37,836 nt of DNA. Source: Desulfocurvibacter africanus subsp. africanus DSM 2603 (GTDB taxonomy: Bacteria > Desulfobacterota > Desulfovibrionia > Desulfovibrionales > Desulfovibrionaceae). The notes below the pieces were generated by a model that had not been told where the DNA came from, did no database searches, and was given only the letters and a program-made list of their open reading frames with translations. A program made the translations under genes and the position numbers. This document shows, in pieces, positions 18,151 through 27,512 of this stretch; positions within the stretch are counted from its first letter, which is position 1; each line of letters opens with the position of its first letter. The DNA is taken from assembly GCF_000422545.1 (NCBI RefSeq), contig NZ_AULZ01000033.1, positions 1 to 37,836 on the forward strand. The letters are read 5' to 3'.

Positions 18151-18598
18151 AACCTCGCCCCGTGAAAAGTTCGTGATTAAATAGACCGTTGCTCTGGAAA
18201 AACTCGCCTTTTTTAGACATGTTGCATTTGTCGTGTCAAGCCTTAAGGAATAATTTCACGAGCAGAAACAATCCTAGACTGCAACACAAAAATCCAACCT
18301 AAACAGACACTTGGCAAGTATCCAAACGGCACACCCAGGCCTTCAGGCCGGCTGCCAACCGCTGGCCTTGGCGCATACGGATACAGCTCTACCATGAACT
18401 GGCTGAACGTCTTTGGACGTAACTCCATAGCGAATTCAACAGAGTTTCACAACAGGTCGGGCAATCAAGGCCGCTGTGCAGCATGGCAGTTGCTTTGCAC
18501 TACGGTTGCCAAAGATATCTTCGGTGCATCTTGGCCGCTCACCCAAGGATTGTTACGGCGGCTGGCGACTGGAGAAGAACTCGGCAGGCTCTCGTGGA
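18151..18598. other. Non-coding stretch upstream of qrcA
   Basis: About 450 bases between the unknown gene at 18599 and qrcA. The 110 bases next to qrcA are A/T-rich and hold the candidate qrc promoter. In the remainder I see no convincing gene, RNA or repeat; the short open frames lack ribosome sites and protein character. There is no clear terminator for the gene at 18599-19114. Confidence 0.5.
18212..18239 (-). promoter_or_regulatory. Candidate sigma-70 promoter of qrcABCD
   Basis: On the minus strand a perfect TTGACA (18234-18239) is followed after 16 bases by TCTAAA (18212-18217). The -10 box lies about 60 bases before the qrcA ATG. The perfect -35 hexamer and the A/T-rich surroundings make this the best promoter candidate in the region. 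Confidence 0.55.
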
Positions 18599-19114
18599 TC
18601 AGCCCTGCTCGCTCCCGGAAGCCGCTTTAGTAGCCTGTACCGTTTCGGCTGGCTGGGAAGCGCCGGCACTCGCCCCCTTGGCCTTGCGCTGCCTGCCGCC
18701 GCCCGCCTGCAGTTTGCCCAGGGCATCCAACGCCTTCTCCGGCTCGTCCTTCTTGGCCAGGAAATGCATTTCTCCCTTAGGGTTGATCCAATGCCAGCCA
18801 GCCGGCTTGGTCAGCAGCCGCGCACCCTTGGCCTCCAAAAGGGCCAGGGCCTGGGAGCGATCGACCTCACTGCCAAGGTCCTCCAGCAACTTGCCGTAAT
18901 CGGCCAGGGCCGAACTGTTACGGAAGATTTCAAAGGCACTGTGCACCACATCGAACAGATCAGGACCCGGCCGCTTGCGCTTGCCCGTCAGGAACTGCTC
19001 CAAGTCCGCCAGGGCCTTGCGCAACTCGCGCACCTCGTGCAGGGCCACCTGCCGGGACTGCTCCATGCGCTCCTGCAGGACCTTGGCCGCGGGAGTGGAA
19101 GGAATATCGCTCAT
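18599..19114 (-). CDS. Hypothetical protein, charged, helical N-terminus
   Basis: A 171-residue protein that I do not recognise. Residues 10-60 look helical and highly charged, the middle has a compact GWHWINPKGEMHFLAKK stretch, and the C-terminal 35 residues are low-complexity Lys/Ala/Gly/Gln. There is no signal peptide or membrane segment. AGGAGAG six bases before ATG 19114 sets the start. Base composition is GC-rich like the core genome, in contrast to the AT-rich gene to its right. No function can be inferred. Confidence 0.7.
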   Translation of the reverse strand: MSDIPSTPAAKVLQERMEQSRQVALHEVRELRKALADLEQFLTGKRKRPGPDLFDVVHSAFEIFRNSSALADYGKLLEDLGSEVDRSQALALLEAKGARLLTKPAGWHWINPKGEMHFLAKKDEPEKALDALGKLQAGGGRQRKAKGASAGASQPAETVQATKAASGSEQG

Positions 19115-19500
19115 GCTCTCTCCTTTTGTTCTCATCAGCTTTACTATTGTTCGGCTATTGCTGACAAGGGAGGAGCGGGCCGGTGGGGCGGGAAACGCGG
19201 CATGGCCGGGAATGCGCCAAGGGCGCTTGCTTGCCCTCCTCCCCATACGCAAGCGGGCCGCAAGCAAAACCTGTGCGCTGCTGCCCAACCGGCGCGGCAT
19301 GCAGCGTGGGCGGGATAGATGGCATCCATTTCTTAGGGAGTGGTATACCTGTGCAGATATAAAATGCGGGCATAATGTGCACTAAATCATGGGTCACCAC
19401 CGAGCTTGTTATACTTGCAACCGTATATCAGCTTTTTTAGGCAACTGAATATCCTCTAGAAGTTTGCCAGTGCTCTGCTCCATTCTGGAACTTATTAGAT
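19115..19500. other. Composition boundary between the core and the AT-rich gene
   Basis: This stretch has no gene I can support. To about 19320 it is GC-rich; after that it becomes AT-rich, marking the downstream edge of the block with the nuclease-NTPase gene. The 12-mer GCGGGCATAATG at 19366-19377 is repeated at 22897-22908 beyond the far side of that block. Confidence 0.4.
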
Positions 19501-21924
19501 TTAACGATAGCGTCTTCGGTAATTGCGTTGTTTAAACTTTTTTGCAATAGGAAGACCAAGTTCTTCATTCTTTCTTTCACGTCTATTGTTGTTATCCATA
19601 ATTCGCGCTTGTTGCAATGAGAATACATTAAACGCATTTAATAAAAACCTATTTTTAGCAAATTCATTAAAAGTCAATTCTGGATGACGTTTAAATTCTT
19701 GTTCTTCAGACTCCTTTAAATAAACAACGAAGTCATTTGCCCTAGCGATTCTATTCTTTAACGAGGTATCTCCAACGTCAGCATAGATAGACTTAACTAA
19801 TTCAAAATCATGTATAGGCGTATCAATTGAGACAAGATCTAAGTATGCGAACTGATGACAAAGATCTGTAAGGTAGAAGATGCCGCAATGAGTAATTTTT
19901 GCATAAGAAGCTTTCTCAATACTCGATTTTGAAAGGTTATCAAACTCGATAAGGTTATAACTAGCCATCCTAATAAGACAATCAGAAATGACTCGGCGCG
20001 TAATGAGAGCTGATTCGGCTACCGAAAACAATTCGTTGATTGATATATAGCCCCTGCCAATCTTGTTTTGTGAGTATCTTTTTTCATAAAGATAACTTAG
20101 CAGTCTTAAAATATTACTATGGGAATCTGATATAGAGGGGTCAAAATCATAAACGTTTAAAATATTACTTCTATCTTGATCATAATACCTGCGATCTCCC
20201 AAGAGAACCGATTTTATCATCTGATGAAAGGCAATCTGATACGCTCCTTGTATTCTTTTCTTATGAAGAACTTCGGTTATATTAGTATGTCCAGAAATGA
20301 TAAAGTTTGTAAACATACGCAAAGCTTCACGCATGTTGCCAACAGAAATGTTATTTATAAAATTTATAAGCTTTTCTGATTGTTTATTCTTACTAGTGAA
20401 CGATTCCTTAAGAATACTAAAATAATCTATTACATCATCTAGCTTATCTTTAGGCATCGTATGGATAATATAATTATAGTCCCCGCTACGCAAAAAATCT
20501 ATAGCAAAGTTCAATCTCTTAAGTATAAGGTTTATAAAGTTTGGAGAAGAAATATGAAACTTGGGAACGTTGAATGCATCAAACACTCCCTCTCTGGTTG
20601 AAGTGAGAAATGTATTCTCGCGCATAGAGACTAATACTATCGCCTTAAAGAAGCTTGATAAATGCGATGAGTATAGAAAAATGTGTTCTTGAAGTTCTGT
20701 TGAATGTTGATCTATGTTGTCAAATACAACTGAAATCGTATAGCCATGCTTTTTAAGCATGTTAAATACATTTCCAAAATAATCTTTTAAAGCATGCTTA
20801 TCATCTGGTATTTTTGGGAGTATGAATAACTCATTTAGTTTTTTGCTATAGTCTTGTTCCCATTTCTTGTATATGTTATCAAATATAAAAGCTTCAACTT
20901 CTGCTCCACTTGGTACATTAGTCCTAAAATCCATATAAAACCATAAAAACTTTTCATACCCGGAAAGGATAAATCGATAATAACGATGTATAAAAGTAGA
21001 TTTTCCAGCCCCAACACCACCCAATAAGACAACTATGCCACCTTGCGATGCTGGGCTTTTGCTATATGCTACAGAGTTGAAGAAGCCTTCTCTGCCCTCT
21101 GGACAGTCAGCGTCCATAATAGCATATTGCTCAGCAAAGTGCGGCAGCTTGTCTCTGAAATAGCTATCGATATTTTTTTGAGTATGTCGCGTGCGCTCTT
21201 CTATATAACATTCTTTTAAAATTTCTGCACGTGCCTCATCAATCATCTCATTAAATGCAAAATCAGCAATAGGCTGAATATAAGTATAAAGCTGATTCCT
21301 TAACCAAGCTTCATCTGGGTTATGTAACAGATCTATCACCTTTTGAAACTTAAGATCAGATTTACCTTTTTCTAAATATTCACCAAGAAGACCATTTATT
21401 ATTGAATCTTTTGAGAGCAGATTCCAAAATAAATTAAAATTATCTATAATATCTCTCAATGAGTTAAATACTATACAATCTCCATCTATCCAAGGCCTTC
21501 CAACAGAAATTGCAGAAAATATTACATACTGCTTGCCATTAGTAACACAACCGAATTTGCATCCAATATCGTCACAATAAGATCTAGCTTGGCGAATAGC
21601 TTTAATTAAATTTTTTACTGATGATATACTTGCTGATATTTTATATCTTCTAGAATTGAACGAGATCGGAACTTCAAAATAATCACCAGTTTTTTTAGCT
21701 TCAATTATAATCCTGGAAACACCATCAGCATGAATCCTATAATCAATAAACCCACTTTCATTGTGTTCTTCTCTTGAAATGTCATCCTCTTTCCAGCCCA
21801 AGCATTCTTTGAGAACCGAATCAATTAGCTTAATGCGTGTATCAGCTTCGTTAAAATCAACATCTTTATAATGATCGAAAATCCGCTGTATTCTGCTATA
21901 CGCTTCGTCGGGATGAGTTAGCAT
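19501..21924 (-). CDS. PD-(D/E)XK nuclease domain fused to P-loop NTPase, putative phage-defence protein
   Basis: An 807-residue protein, strongly AT-rich against the GC-rich surroundings, which suggests recent transfer. Residues 20-130 resemble the N-terminal nuclease domain of type I restriction HsdR subunits: TRIKLIDSVLKE helix, Asp61, Glu75-Ala-Lys77 (IIIEAKK) and Gln112-x3-Tyr116 (RQARSY). A helical spacer follows. The P-loop domain has Walker A GGVGAGKST (302-310), Walker B SVVFDNID (Asp402, Asp405) and Arg435 in LVSMREN as a possible sensor. Residues 550-807 are helical without a recognised domain and end in a basic tail (QRNYRRRYR). GGAG lies five bases before the ATG. No methylase, specificity subunit or helicase motifs are present, so this is not a standard restriction system. 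The domain reading is good; the defence role is inferred. Confidence 0.8.
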   Translation of the reverse strand: MLTHPDEAYSRIQRIFDHYKDVDFNEADTRIKLIDSVLKECLGWKEDDISREEHNESGFIDYRIHADGVSRIIIEAKKTGDYFEVPISFNSRRYKISASISSVKNLIKAIRQARSYCDDIGCKFGCVTNGKQYVIFSAISVGRPWIDGDCIVFNSLRDIIDNFNLFWNLLSKDSIINGLLGEYLEKGKSDLKFQKVIDLLHNPDEAWLRNQLYTYIQPIADFAFNEMIDEARAEILKECYIEERTRHTQKNIDSYFRDKLPHFAEQYAIMDADCPEGREGFFNSVAYSKSPASQGGIVVLLGGVGAGKSTFIHRYYRFILSGYEKFLWFYMDFRTNVPSGAEVEAFIFDNIYKKWEQDYSKKLNELFILPKIPDDKHALKDYFGNVFNMLKKHGYTISVVFDNIDQHSTELQEHIFLYSSHLSSFFKAIVLVSMRENTFLTSTREGVFDAFNVPKFHISSPNFINLILKRLNFAIDFLRSGDYNYIIHTMPKDKLDDVIDYFSILKESFTSKNKQSEKLINFINNISVGNMREALRMFTNFIISGHTNITEVLHKKRIQGAYQIAFHQMIKSVLLGDRRYYDQDRSNILNVYDFDPSISDSHSNILRLLSYLYEKRYSQNKIGRGYISINELFSVAESALITRRVISDCLIRMASYNLIEFDNLSKSSIEKASYAKITHCGIFYLTDLCHQFAYLDLVSIDTPIHDFELVKSIYADVGDTSLKNRIARANDFVVYLKESEEQEFKRHPELTFNEFAKNRFLLNAFNVFSLQQARIMDNNNRRERKNEELGLPIAKKFKQRNYRRRYR

Positions 21925-22391
21925 GGAATCTCCAGTTCAAAAATGTACTTCGATTACAATATGTTATCCATATGATTAAGACCATTTTTGGCTTTTTTTG
22001 ACTTCTCGTCAAGGGTGCCCCCTGAAGAACTGCGAACAATTTGAAGGGACATCTGATATAACCGAGCAGCAGGCTGGTCACATCTGTGTAAGCACTACAG
22101 AGCAGAACACCGCACGGCAGCTTCAAGGTCATAGGCTGGATTGAATCTTTGAGGCCAAAGCCAATGCCGCGAATACTCAACGGCCTTAACTCACATTCTG
22201 TCTCGCTTACTTCTGAGGAGGAGCAAGTCTTAGCGCCAACCCGGCAGTTGGTGCCGCGTTGCGCAGCCGCCATGCACGGCGGCCCGATCCTCTTCGGGCC
22301 GCCCCTCCACACATCCATATGCATCAGGATACCAGCAGTCTGCTTTGGAGCAGGCCAGTTGGCCCTCACCCTTGCAGCGCTGCGCCGGCAT
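21925..22391. other. Non-coding stretch upstream of the nuclease-NTPase gene
   Basis: The first 90 bases are AT-rich and probably contain the promoter of the minus-strand nuclease-NTPase gene, though no clean -35/-10 pair is visible. The rest is of core composition and has no convincing gene. A strong hairpin (GGCGGCCCGA stem) at about 22280-22305 lies about 90 bases past the stop of the DUF4019-like gene and may end its transcript, but it lacks a T-run. Confidence 0.4.
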
Positions 22392-22814
22392 CTACTGGAT
22401 GTAGTACCCGCCCACCCGCCAGCGGCCATCCTCGTCGCGCATCGGGGTGACGGTCTCGATGGCCGACTTCTTGTGCTCGAAGGAAGCCTCGTACTGGATG
22501 ACCACGTACTCCCCGTCCGGAGCGCCCGGCAATGACGTCGCGTGCACCGTGCGCCTGACCTTCCTCCCCAGCACGCCTCCCAGGGGAGCCCTGACGGACT
22601 GCAGGGCCTGCTCCCACTCGTCCAGCATGACCGCCCTGCGGAAATAGCCGGACGCCTCGTTCCAGCTTTGCCCGTACCGCTCCGCGTCAACCATGCCGAG
22701 CCACTCCTCCGCCGCCGCGAGGGCAGCAGCTTCCTTGTCGGAACCTTGAGCCGTGGCAAGCCCCATCCATGCAAAAAGGCTCAGTATGAACAGGCCGATG
22801 GTGCGGCGAGTCAT
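22392..22814 (-). CDS. DUF4019-like secreted protein
   Basis: A 140-residue protein with a Sec signal peptide (residues 1-22, cleavage near ATA-Q). The mature part matches my memory of the DUF4019 pattern: AAEEWLGMVDAERYGQSW, then ASGYFR, then VRAPLGGVLGRKVR, and an ending EDGRWRVGGYYIQ. The fold resembles NTF2-like domains. The function of this family is not established; it is periplasmic. GGAG precedes the ATG by about seven bases. The ATG overlaps the stop of a possible small upstream frame. Confidence 0.82.
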   Translation of the reverse strand: MTRRTIGLFILSLFAWMGLATAQGSDKEAAALAAAEEWLGMVDAERYGQSWNEASGYFRRAVMLDEWEQALQSVRAPLGGVLGRKVRRTVHATSLPGAPDGEYVVIQYEASFEHKKSAIETVTPMRDEDGRWRVGGYYIQ

Positions 22815-23011
22815 GGTTGTCTCCTTCTCAGATTGTCAGAAGCTGCCATGAATGTGTCTTCCTCTGCACAAAAAACACGGCATCGGGGCCTGCAGCGCGG
22901 GCATAATGCAAGCCGGGTTCTCCGGCAGAGGCCTATCTCGAAATGCCTCAGCATGAACATATGCACACATTTCGAGCATTCCACAATGAGTGGCTGGTAC
23001 ATTTCTTCCAT
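22811..23011 (-). CDS. Possible small cysteine-rich protein (uncertain)
   Basis: A 66-codon frame whose TGA overlaps the ATG of the DUF4019-like gene (ATGA). The translation has two CxxC pairs (ECSKC and CPRC) plus further cysteines, which could make a zinc ribbon, but a good ribosome site is missing and arginine is over-frequent in the middle. It could be a genuine leader gene, a decayed zinc-ribbon gene or chance. No other gene is seen between 22815 and 23307. Confidence 0.25.
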   Translation of the reverse strand: MEEMYQPLIVECSKCVHMFMLRHFEIGLCRRTRLALCPRCRPRCRVFCAEEDTFMAASDNLRRRQP

Positions 23012-23198
23012 GAAGATGATCGGGAAAGGAGAACAAGGCGGGAACGTAACATCGCCAGAAGCAGCAAAGTGCCCGCGCATGGCCTGCCGGAAAGCCTGTT
23101 CCGGCCATGGACAGCCTGCCCTGGCCCTACCTCTAGCACGTACCCATGTGAGGCGGGGGCTTTGCACGACATGCGGCTGGTGCGCTAAAGGCAGGCAA

Positions 23199-23230
23199 CG
23201 AAAAAGGGCCGCCTGTGCGGCAGCCCTTCG
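23199..23230 (-). terminator. Intrinsic terminator of the kor operon
   Basis: A GC-rich hairpin (23204-23228, GGGCTGCCGC paired with GCGGCCC allowing a small bulge) followed on the minus strand by TTTTT. It lies about 80 bases beyond the korC stop and fits as the end of the korDABC transcript. Confidence 0.75.
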
Positions 23231-23307
23231 TGCGTCTTCTTGCGCGGCAAAGGCCCGGGGGCATCTCCCCCAGCAAGCCGGGGGCGTTCTTCCCTACACG
23301 CCCGCCC

Positions 23308-23937
23308 TCAGACCTCGGCCTCCTGCGTGGCGTCCGTGGTCTCGTCACCGCCCTCCTCGCCTTGCCAGTATTCCGGCGGAGGGCCCAGGTGCTTCTGAGC
23401 CTGGGAATAGCCCAAGCTGAAGGCTTTGAGGTTCAACTCGCGTATCTTCTCGGGCAGGGTCTCTTCCAGGCTCTTGCGCAATGCGGTTCGGGAAAGGAAA
23501 GGTAGCACCCAGGCAATGGCCCCCAGCACTACGCTGTTCATGGCCTGGGGCACCTTGATCTTGTCTTCCGTAAGCTTGGTGAAGGGCAGGCCAAGGAAGA
23601 TGTTCGTGGGAGTCTGCTTGACCAGGCCCGTGTCGATGAGCAGCACACCGCGCGGCTTGAGGTTGCGGTAGTAGTTGTTGCAGGCCTCCTGGGACAATGC
23701 CACGAGGAGATCCACGTTCTCGGTCTTGGGGTAGCTTATGGGCTGCGAGCTGACCACAAGGTCCGAGCGACTGGAGCCGCCGCGCGCCTCGGGGCCGTAG
23801 CTCTGAGTTTGAGTGACGTTGTAGCCCTGACCGATGGACAAGCCGTGCCCCAGGAGCTTGCCCAGGGTCAGAATGCCCTGCCCGCCCGTACCCGAGAGGC
23901 GGATCTCGAAGCGGTCGAGGATCATGCGCTCCTTCAT
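23308..23937 (-). CDS. korC: 2-oxoglutarate:ferredoxin oxidoreductase, gamma subunit
   Basis: A 209-residue gamma subunit of a 2-oxoacid:ferredoxin oxidoreductase, the part that completes the coenzyme A-dependent enzyme. The glycine-rich GTGGQGILTLG near the start and SYGPEARGGSSRSDLVVS are family hallmarks. The last 25 residues are an acidic extension (EGGDETTDATQEAEV) that I would not expect. ATG 23937 has AGGAG eight bases upstream and overlaps the korB stop (ATGA). It ends the operon; a terminator follows. Confidence 0.9.
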   Translation of the reverse strand: MKERMILDRFEIRLSGTGGQGILTLGKLLGHGLSIGQGYNVTQTQSYGPEARGGSSRSDLVVSSQPISYPKTENVDLLVALSQEACNNYYRNLKPRGVLLIDTGLVKQTPTNIFLGLPFTKLTEDKIKVPQAMNSVVLGAIAWVLPFLSRTALRKSLEETLPEKIRELNLKAFSLGYSQAQKHLGPPPEYWQGEEGGDETTDATQEAEV

Positions 23938-24773
23938 TGCTTCCGCTCCTTGGCGCACTGCGCGGTGCGAACCTGGGCATACAGCTCCTCAAGGCCAGGC
24001 GCGTCGTTCTGCACGAAGGTCCCGATGGGAATACGCTCTTCCCGTTCCTCGGGCTTGAGTTTCTCGTATTTCTCCACCGGAATAGCATTTGATCTTAGCC
24101 ACTTGTACATATCCACCGCCGACTTGAACTTGTTCTTGCGGCCGTACTGCGTGTGGCAGGGCGTAAGGATTTCCACCAGGTTGAATCCCGGGCGCATGAT
24201 GGCCTCGCGGATGAGCCGGTCCAGGGTGTTCACGTGGAAGACCGTGCCGCGGGACACGCCATTGGCTCCGGCCGCGCTGGTCAGCTTGACGATGTCGAAG
24301 GATTTTTCCAACTGGCCGTAGGGGCTGGTTTGGGAAACCGCGCCCAAGGGCGTGGTCGAGGAGCATTGGCCGCCGGTCATGCCGTAGATGAAATTGTTGA
24401 GCACCAGGACGGTCACGCCGATATTCTTGCGCGCGGCATGGATAAGGTGGTTGCCGCCGATGGAGAAGGCGTCGCCGTCCCCCATGACCGTGATGACCTT
24501 GAGTTGCGGATTGGCCATCTTGATGCCGGTGGCGAAGGTCAGGGCTCGCCCGTGGGTCGTGTGCACGGTGTTGAAGTCCACGTAGGCGGCGATGCGGCCG
24601 GAACAGCCGATGCCGGCCACCAGCGCCACGTCGTCCTTGGACAGCCCCAGGGCGTGCACGCTGCGGATGAGCGAGCCGAGCACTATGCCGTGGCCGCATC
24701 CCGCGCAGAATACATGCGGGAACTTCTTGTTGTGCCTGAGATAATCGTGGATGAGCTGGGTTACGTCGCTCAT
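23934..24773 (-). CDS. korB: 2-oxoglutarate:ferredoxin oxidoreductase, beta subunit
   Basis: A 279-residue thiamine-diphosphate-binding subunit. The TPP/Mg motif is GDGDAFSIGGNH (98-109) with NN at 126-127. Cys23, Cys26, Cys57 and Cys206 are the likely ligands of the [4Fe-4S] cluster of this subunit. With KorA it decarboxylates 2-oxoglutarate to succinyl-CoA and passes the electrons to ferredoxin, or runs in the reductive direction in an anaerobe. The start lies three bases past the korA stop, and the stop overlaps the korC start. The substrate call rests on gene order D-A-B-C, as in oorDABC; a related 2-oxoacid cannot be excluded. Confidence 0.92.
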   Translation of the reverse strand: MSDVTQLIHDYLRHNKKFPHVFCAGCGHGIVLGSLIRSVHALGLSKDDVALVAGIGCSGRIAAYVDFNTVHTTHGRALTFATGIKMANPQLKVITVMGDGDAFSIGGNHLIHAARKNIGVTVLVLNNFIYGMTGGQCSSTTPLGAVSQTSPYGQLEKSFDIVKLTSAAGANGVSRGTVFHVNTLDRLIREAIMRPGFNLVEILTPCHTQYGRKNKFKSAVDMYKWLRSNAIPVEKYEKLKPEEREERIPIGTFVQNDAPGLEELYAQVRTAQCAKERKQ

Positions 24774-24776
24774 GGG

Positions 24777-25928
24777 CTACACCTGCTGGATGGCCTTGAG
24801 GATTTGCGAGGGGGTGATAATCTGGCCGTCGATGCGGTTCAATGTGCGCACCCTGGTCAAGCCGTTGTTAACGCGCTTCACCTCGCGGGATATCTGGCCC
24901 ATGTTCATCTCCGGGACGATGATGGCCCTGGCCTTGCGCGCCAGAGTGACCACCGGGGCCTTGGGGAACGGGAACAGGGTCTTGAGCTTGAGCAGGCCGG
25001 CCTTGACGCCTGCGGCCCTGGCCTGGCTCACGGCCAGTTGGGCCGAGCGGGCCACGCTGCCGTAGGCTATGACTACGATTTCAGCGTCATCCGTGTCATA
25101 TTCTTGGGTAAGTTGTATATCGTAGAAGAACTGGTCGATCTTGCGGTGCAGCCGCTCGATGATCGCCTTGACCTCGTCGGGGCGCTGAGTGGGAAAGCCC
25201 ATATCGTCGTGGGTCAGGCCCGTGACGTGGAAGCGGTAGCCCGAGCCGATGGGCGGCATGGGCGGCACGCCGCGCACGGTCTCCTCGAAGGGCTTGTACC
25301 ACTCGGGCGGCATGGACGGAACCAGGCGGTTGAAGATCTCGTAGTCCTTCTCATGCGGCAGGGTGATCTTTTCGCGCGTGTGCGCCGTGATCTCATCCAG
25401 GAGAAGGATGACCGGCGTGCGGTACTTTTCGGCGAAATTGAATGCCGTGATGGTCATTTCCAGGCACTCGGGCACGTCGGCTGCCGAGAGCACGATGATC
25501 GGATGATCGCCGTGGGTGCCCCAGCGCGCCTGCTGCACGTCGCCTTGAGCGGGTGAAGTGGGCAGGCCGGTGCTCGGGCCGCCGCGCATGACGTTGACGA
25601 TGACCAACGGAACTTCGGCCATGCAGGCGTAACCCAGATTTTCCTGCATGAGCGAAAAGCCTGGGCCCGAGGTGGCGGTCATGGCCTTACGGCCGGCAAG
25701 CGAGCCGCCGATGACCGCACCCATGGAAGCGATCTCGTCTTCCATCTGGATGAACACGCCGTTCTCGGTGCGCGGAAGTCGCGCGGCCATGATCTCCATG
25801 ACCTCAGAGGACGGGGTGATGGGATAGCCGGCATAGAAGGAGCAACCGGCGAACAAGGCTCCCTCTACCACGGCCTCGTTGCCGAGGGCGAAGATCTCGG
25901 TACGTTTTCTTTTGGGAGCGTTGGCCAT
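24777..25928 (-). CDS. korA: 2-oxoglutarate:ferredoxin oxidoreductase, alpha subunit
   Basis: A 383-residue alpha subunit. The AGYPITPSSE motif (33-42) contacts substrate and TPP; MEDEIASMGAVIGGSLAG and TATSGPGFSLMQE follow as in the family. The C-terminal part carries the transketolase-C-like domain (VVIAYGSVARSAQLAV onward). It lacks a fused gamma domain, consistent with a separate korC. It starts 12 bases after the korD stop. Confidence 0.93.
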   Translation of the reverse strand: MANAPKRKRTEIFALGNEAVVEGALFAGCSFYAGYPITPSSEVMEIMAARLPRTENGVFIQMEDEIASMGAVIGGSLAGRKAMTATSGPGFSLMQENLGYACMAEVPLVIVNVMRGGPSTGLPTSPAQGDVQQARWGTHGDHPIIVLSAADVPECLEMTITAFNFAEKYRTPVILLLDEITAHTREKITLPHEKDYEIFNRLVPSMPPEWYKPFEETVRGVPPMPPIGSGYRFHVTGLTHDDMGFPTQRPDEVKAIIERLHRKIDQFFYDIQLTQEYDTDDAEIVVIAYGSVARSAQLAVSQARAAGVKAGLLKLKTLFPFPKAPVVTLARKARAIIVPEMNMGQISREVKRVNNGLTRVRTLNRIDGQIITPSQILKAIQQV

Positions 25929-25940
25929 GGTCCCGCCTGC

Positions 25941-26267
25941 CTAGGATTTGGGGTCGTTGTCGTTGGAAGGATCGCCGGCGGCCGCGCCGGTTGCTTTGTC
26001 GGGCGCCTCTACGGAAGCGGACTCAGACGGCGCCACATCGTTCTTGCGCCGATTCTGAGCCTGCCGAGGCCGGACCATGATGGCGAAGTCCGGGCAATGG
26101 AGCTCGCAGAATCCGCAGTTGATGCATTCCTCCAGGGCCACGACGCTGGACTTGCCCGCCTCGTTAAGGGCAAGCACCTTGGCCGGGCAGAAAGACACGC
26201 AGATCGCGCAGCCTTTGCACCAGTCCGGGAAAATGATGATTTCGGTTTGTCCCTTGCTCTTTGCCAT
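25941..26267 (-). CDS. korD: 2-oxoglutarate:ferredoxin oxidoreductase, ferredoxin-like delta subunit
   Basis: A 108-residue 2x[4Fe-4S] protein. Cys17/20/23/27 and Cys48/51/54/58 form two clusters, the first with the CKGCAICVSFCP pattern usual for KorD/OorD. It passes electrons from the KorAB core to soluble ferredoxin. After residue 64 there is a charged, low-complexity tail (about 45 residues rich in Ala, Asp, Ser, Asn) that looks disordered and is unusually long. ATG 26267 follows a weak GGAAA site; the frame is open upstream but without domain character. It is the first gene of the operon. Confidence 0.9.
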   Translation of the reverse strand: MAKSKGQTEIIIFPDWCKGCAICVSFCPAKVLALNEAGKSSVVALEECINCGFCELHCPDFAIMVRPRQAQNRRKNDVAPSESASVEAPDKATGAAAGDPSNDNDPKS

Positions 26268-26717
26268 AGTGGATGTTTCCGAAGGTCGCCTGCGCGCCGT
26301 GACACGCTTGGCCGCACAGCATTGGTTATAAAACGCTTCTGTAAAGCCTAGTCCATAGACCACAAAAGTGCAACCAGAACAACTCGCGCTCCGAGATTTC
26401 ATCGGTTGTCGAAGCCTTCTCCTGTCGATAATGCGGAATGGCTCCGTATCGAATCGAAGCCCATTCATTCATTTCACATTTTTGCCATATCATCAGGTTG
26501 ACCCAAAGGATATTTTACGTTAGCTCTCACTGTTGCGTTAGGCAGCGTTGGTTTTCTCATGCAGTGCGCGTAGCCGCGCCTGACGAGCCCGGCAGGCCGA
26601 AGGTCGATCTGCTGGCGTGCCAGGAATGGGACGGGCGTGAGACCGCGCAAACCCCTCCGGCCGAATCGGCACAGCCGATTTCTCCTTTTTCGCAAGATTC
26701 ACTTGGCGGAGACGAGC
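26268..26717. other. Divergent regulatory region between korD and the amino acid importer
   Basis: About 450 bases between two divergent operons. The korD side holds a candidate promoter (26345-26373). On the importer side I see no clean promoter. A short palindrome, CTGGCGTGCCAG, lies at about 26611-26622, roughly 100 bases before the importer ATG, and could be an operator. No gene is supported. Confidence 0.4.
26345..26373 (-). promoter_or_regulatory. Candidate sigma-70 promoter of korDABC
   Basis: On the minus strand TTGCAC (26368-26373) and TAGGCT (26345-26350) are separated by 17 bases, with the -10 box about 80 bases before the korD ATG. Both boxes deviate from consensus. Confidence 0.35.
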
Positions 26718-27446
<729 letters not shown>

Positions 27447-27512
27447 GAACGCTCGAACCGGATGGAAGCGGGATCATCCCGCTTTGTCTACAACTACAGT
27501 GGAGGTTGGATG

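Noticed and set aside
18476-19318. Plus-strand open frame of 280 codons
   Set aside because: It is antisense to the unknown gene at 18599-19114, which has a good ribosome site; the translation is low-complexity.
19501-21924. A complete type I restriction-modification system
   Set aside because: Only an HsdR-like nuclease domain is present. There is no DEAD-box helicase part, methylase or specificity gene in the window.
22542-23420. Plus-strand open frame of 292 codons
   Set aside because: It crosses the DUF4019-like gene, a non-coding stretch and the end of korC on the other strand; it has no ribosome site and no domain.
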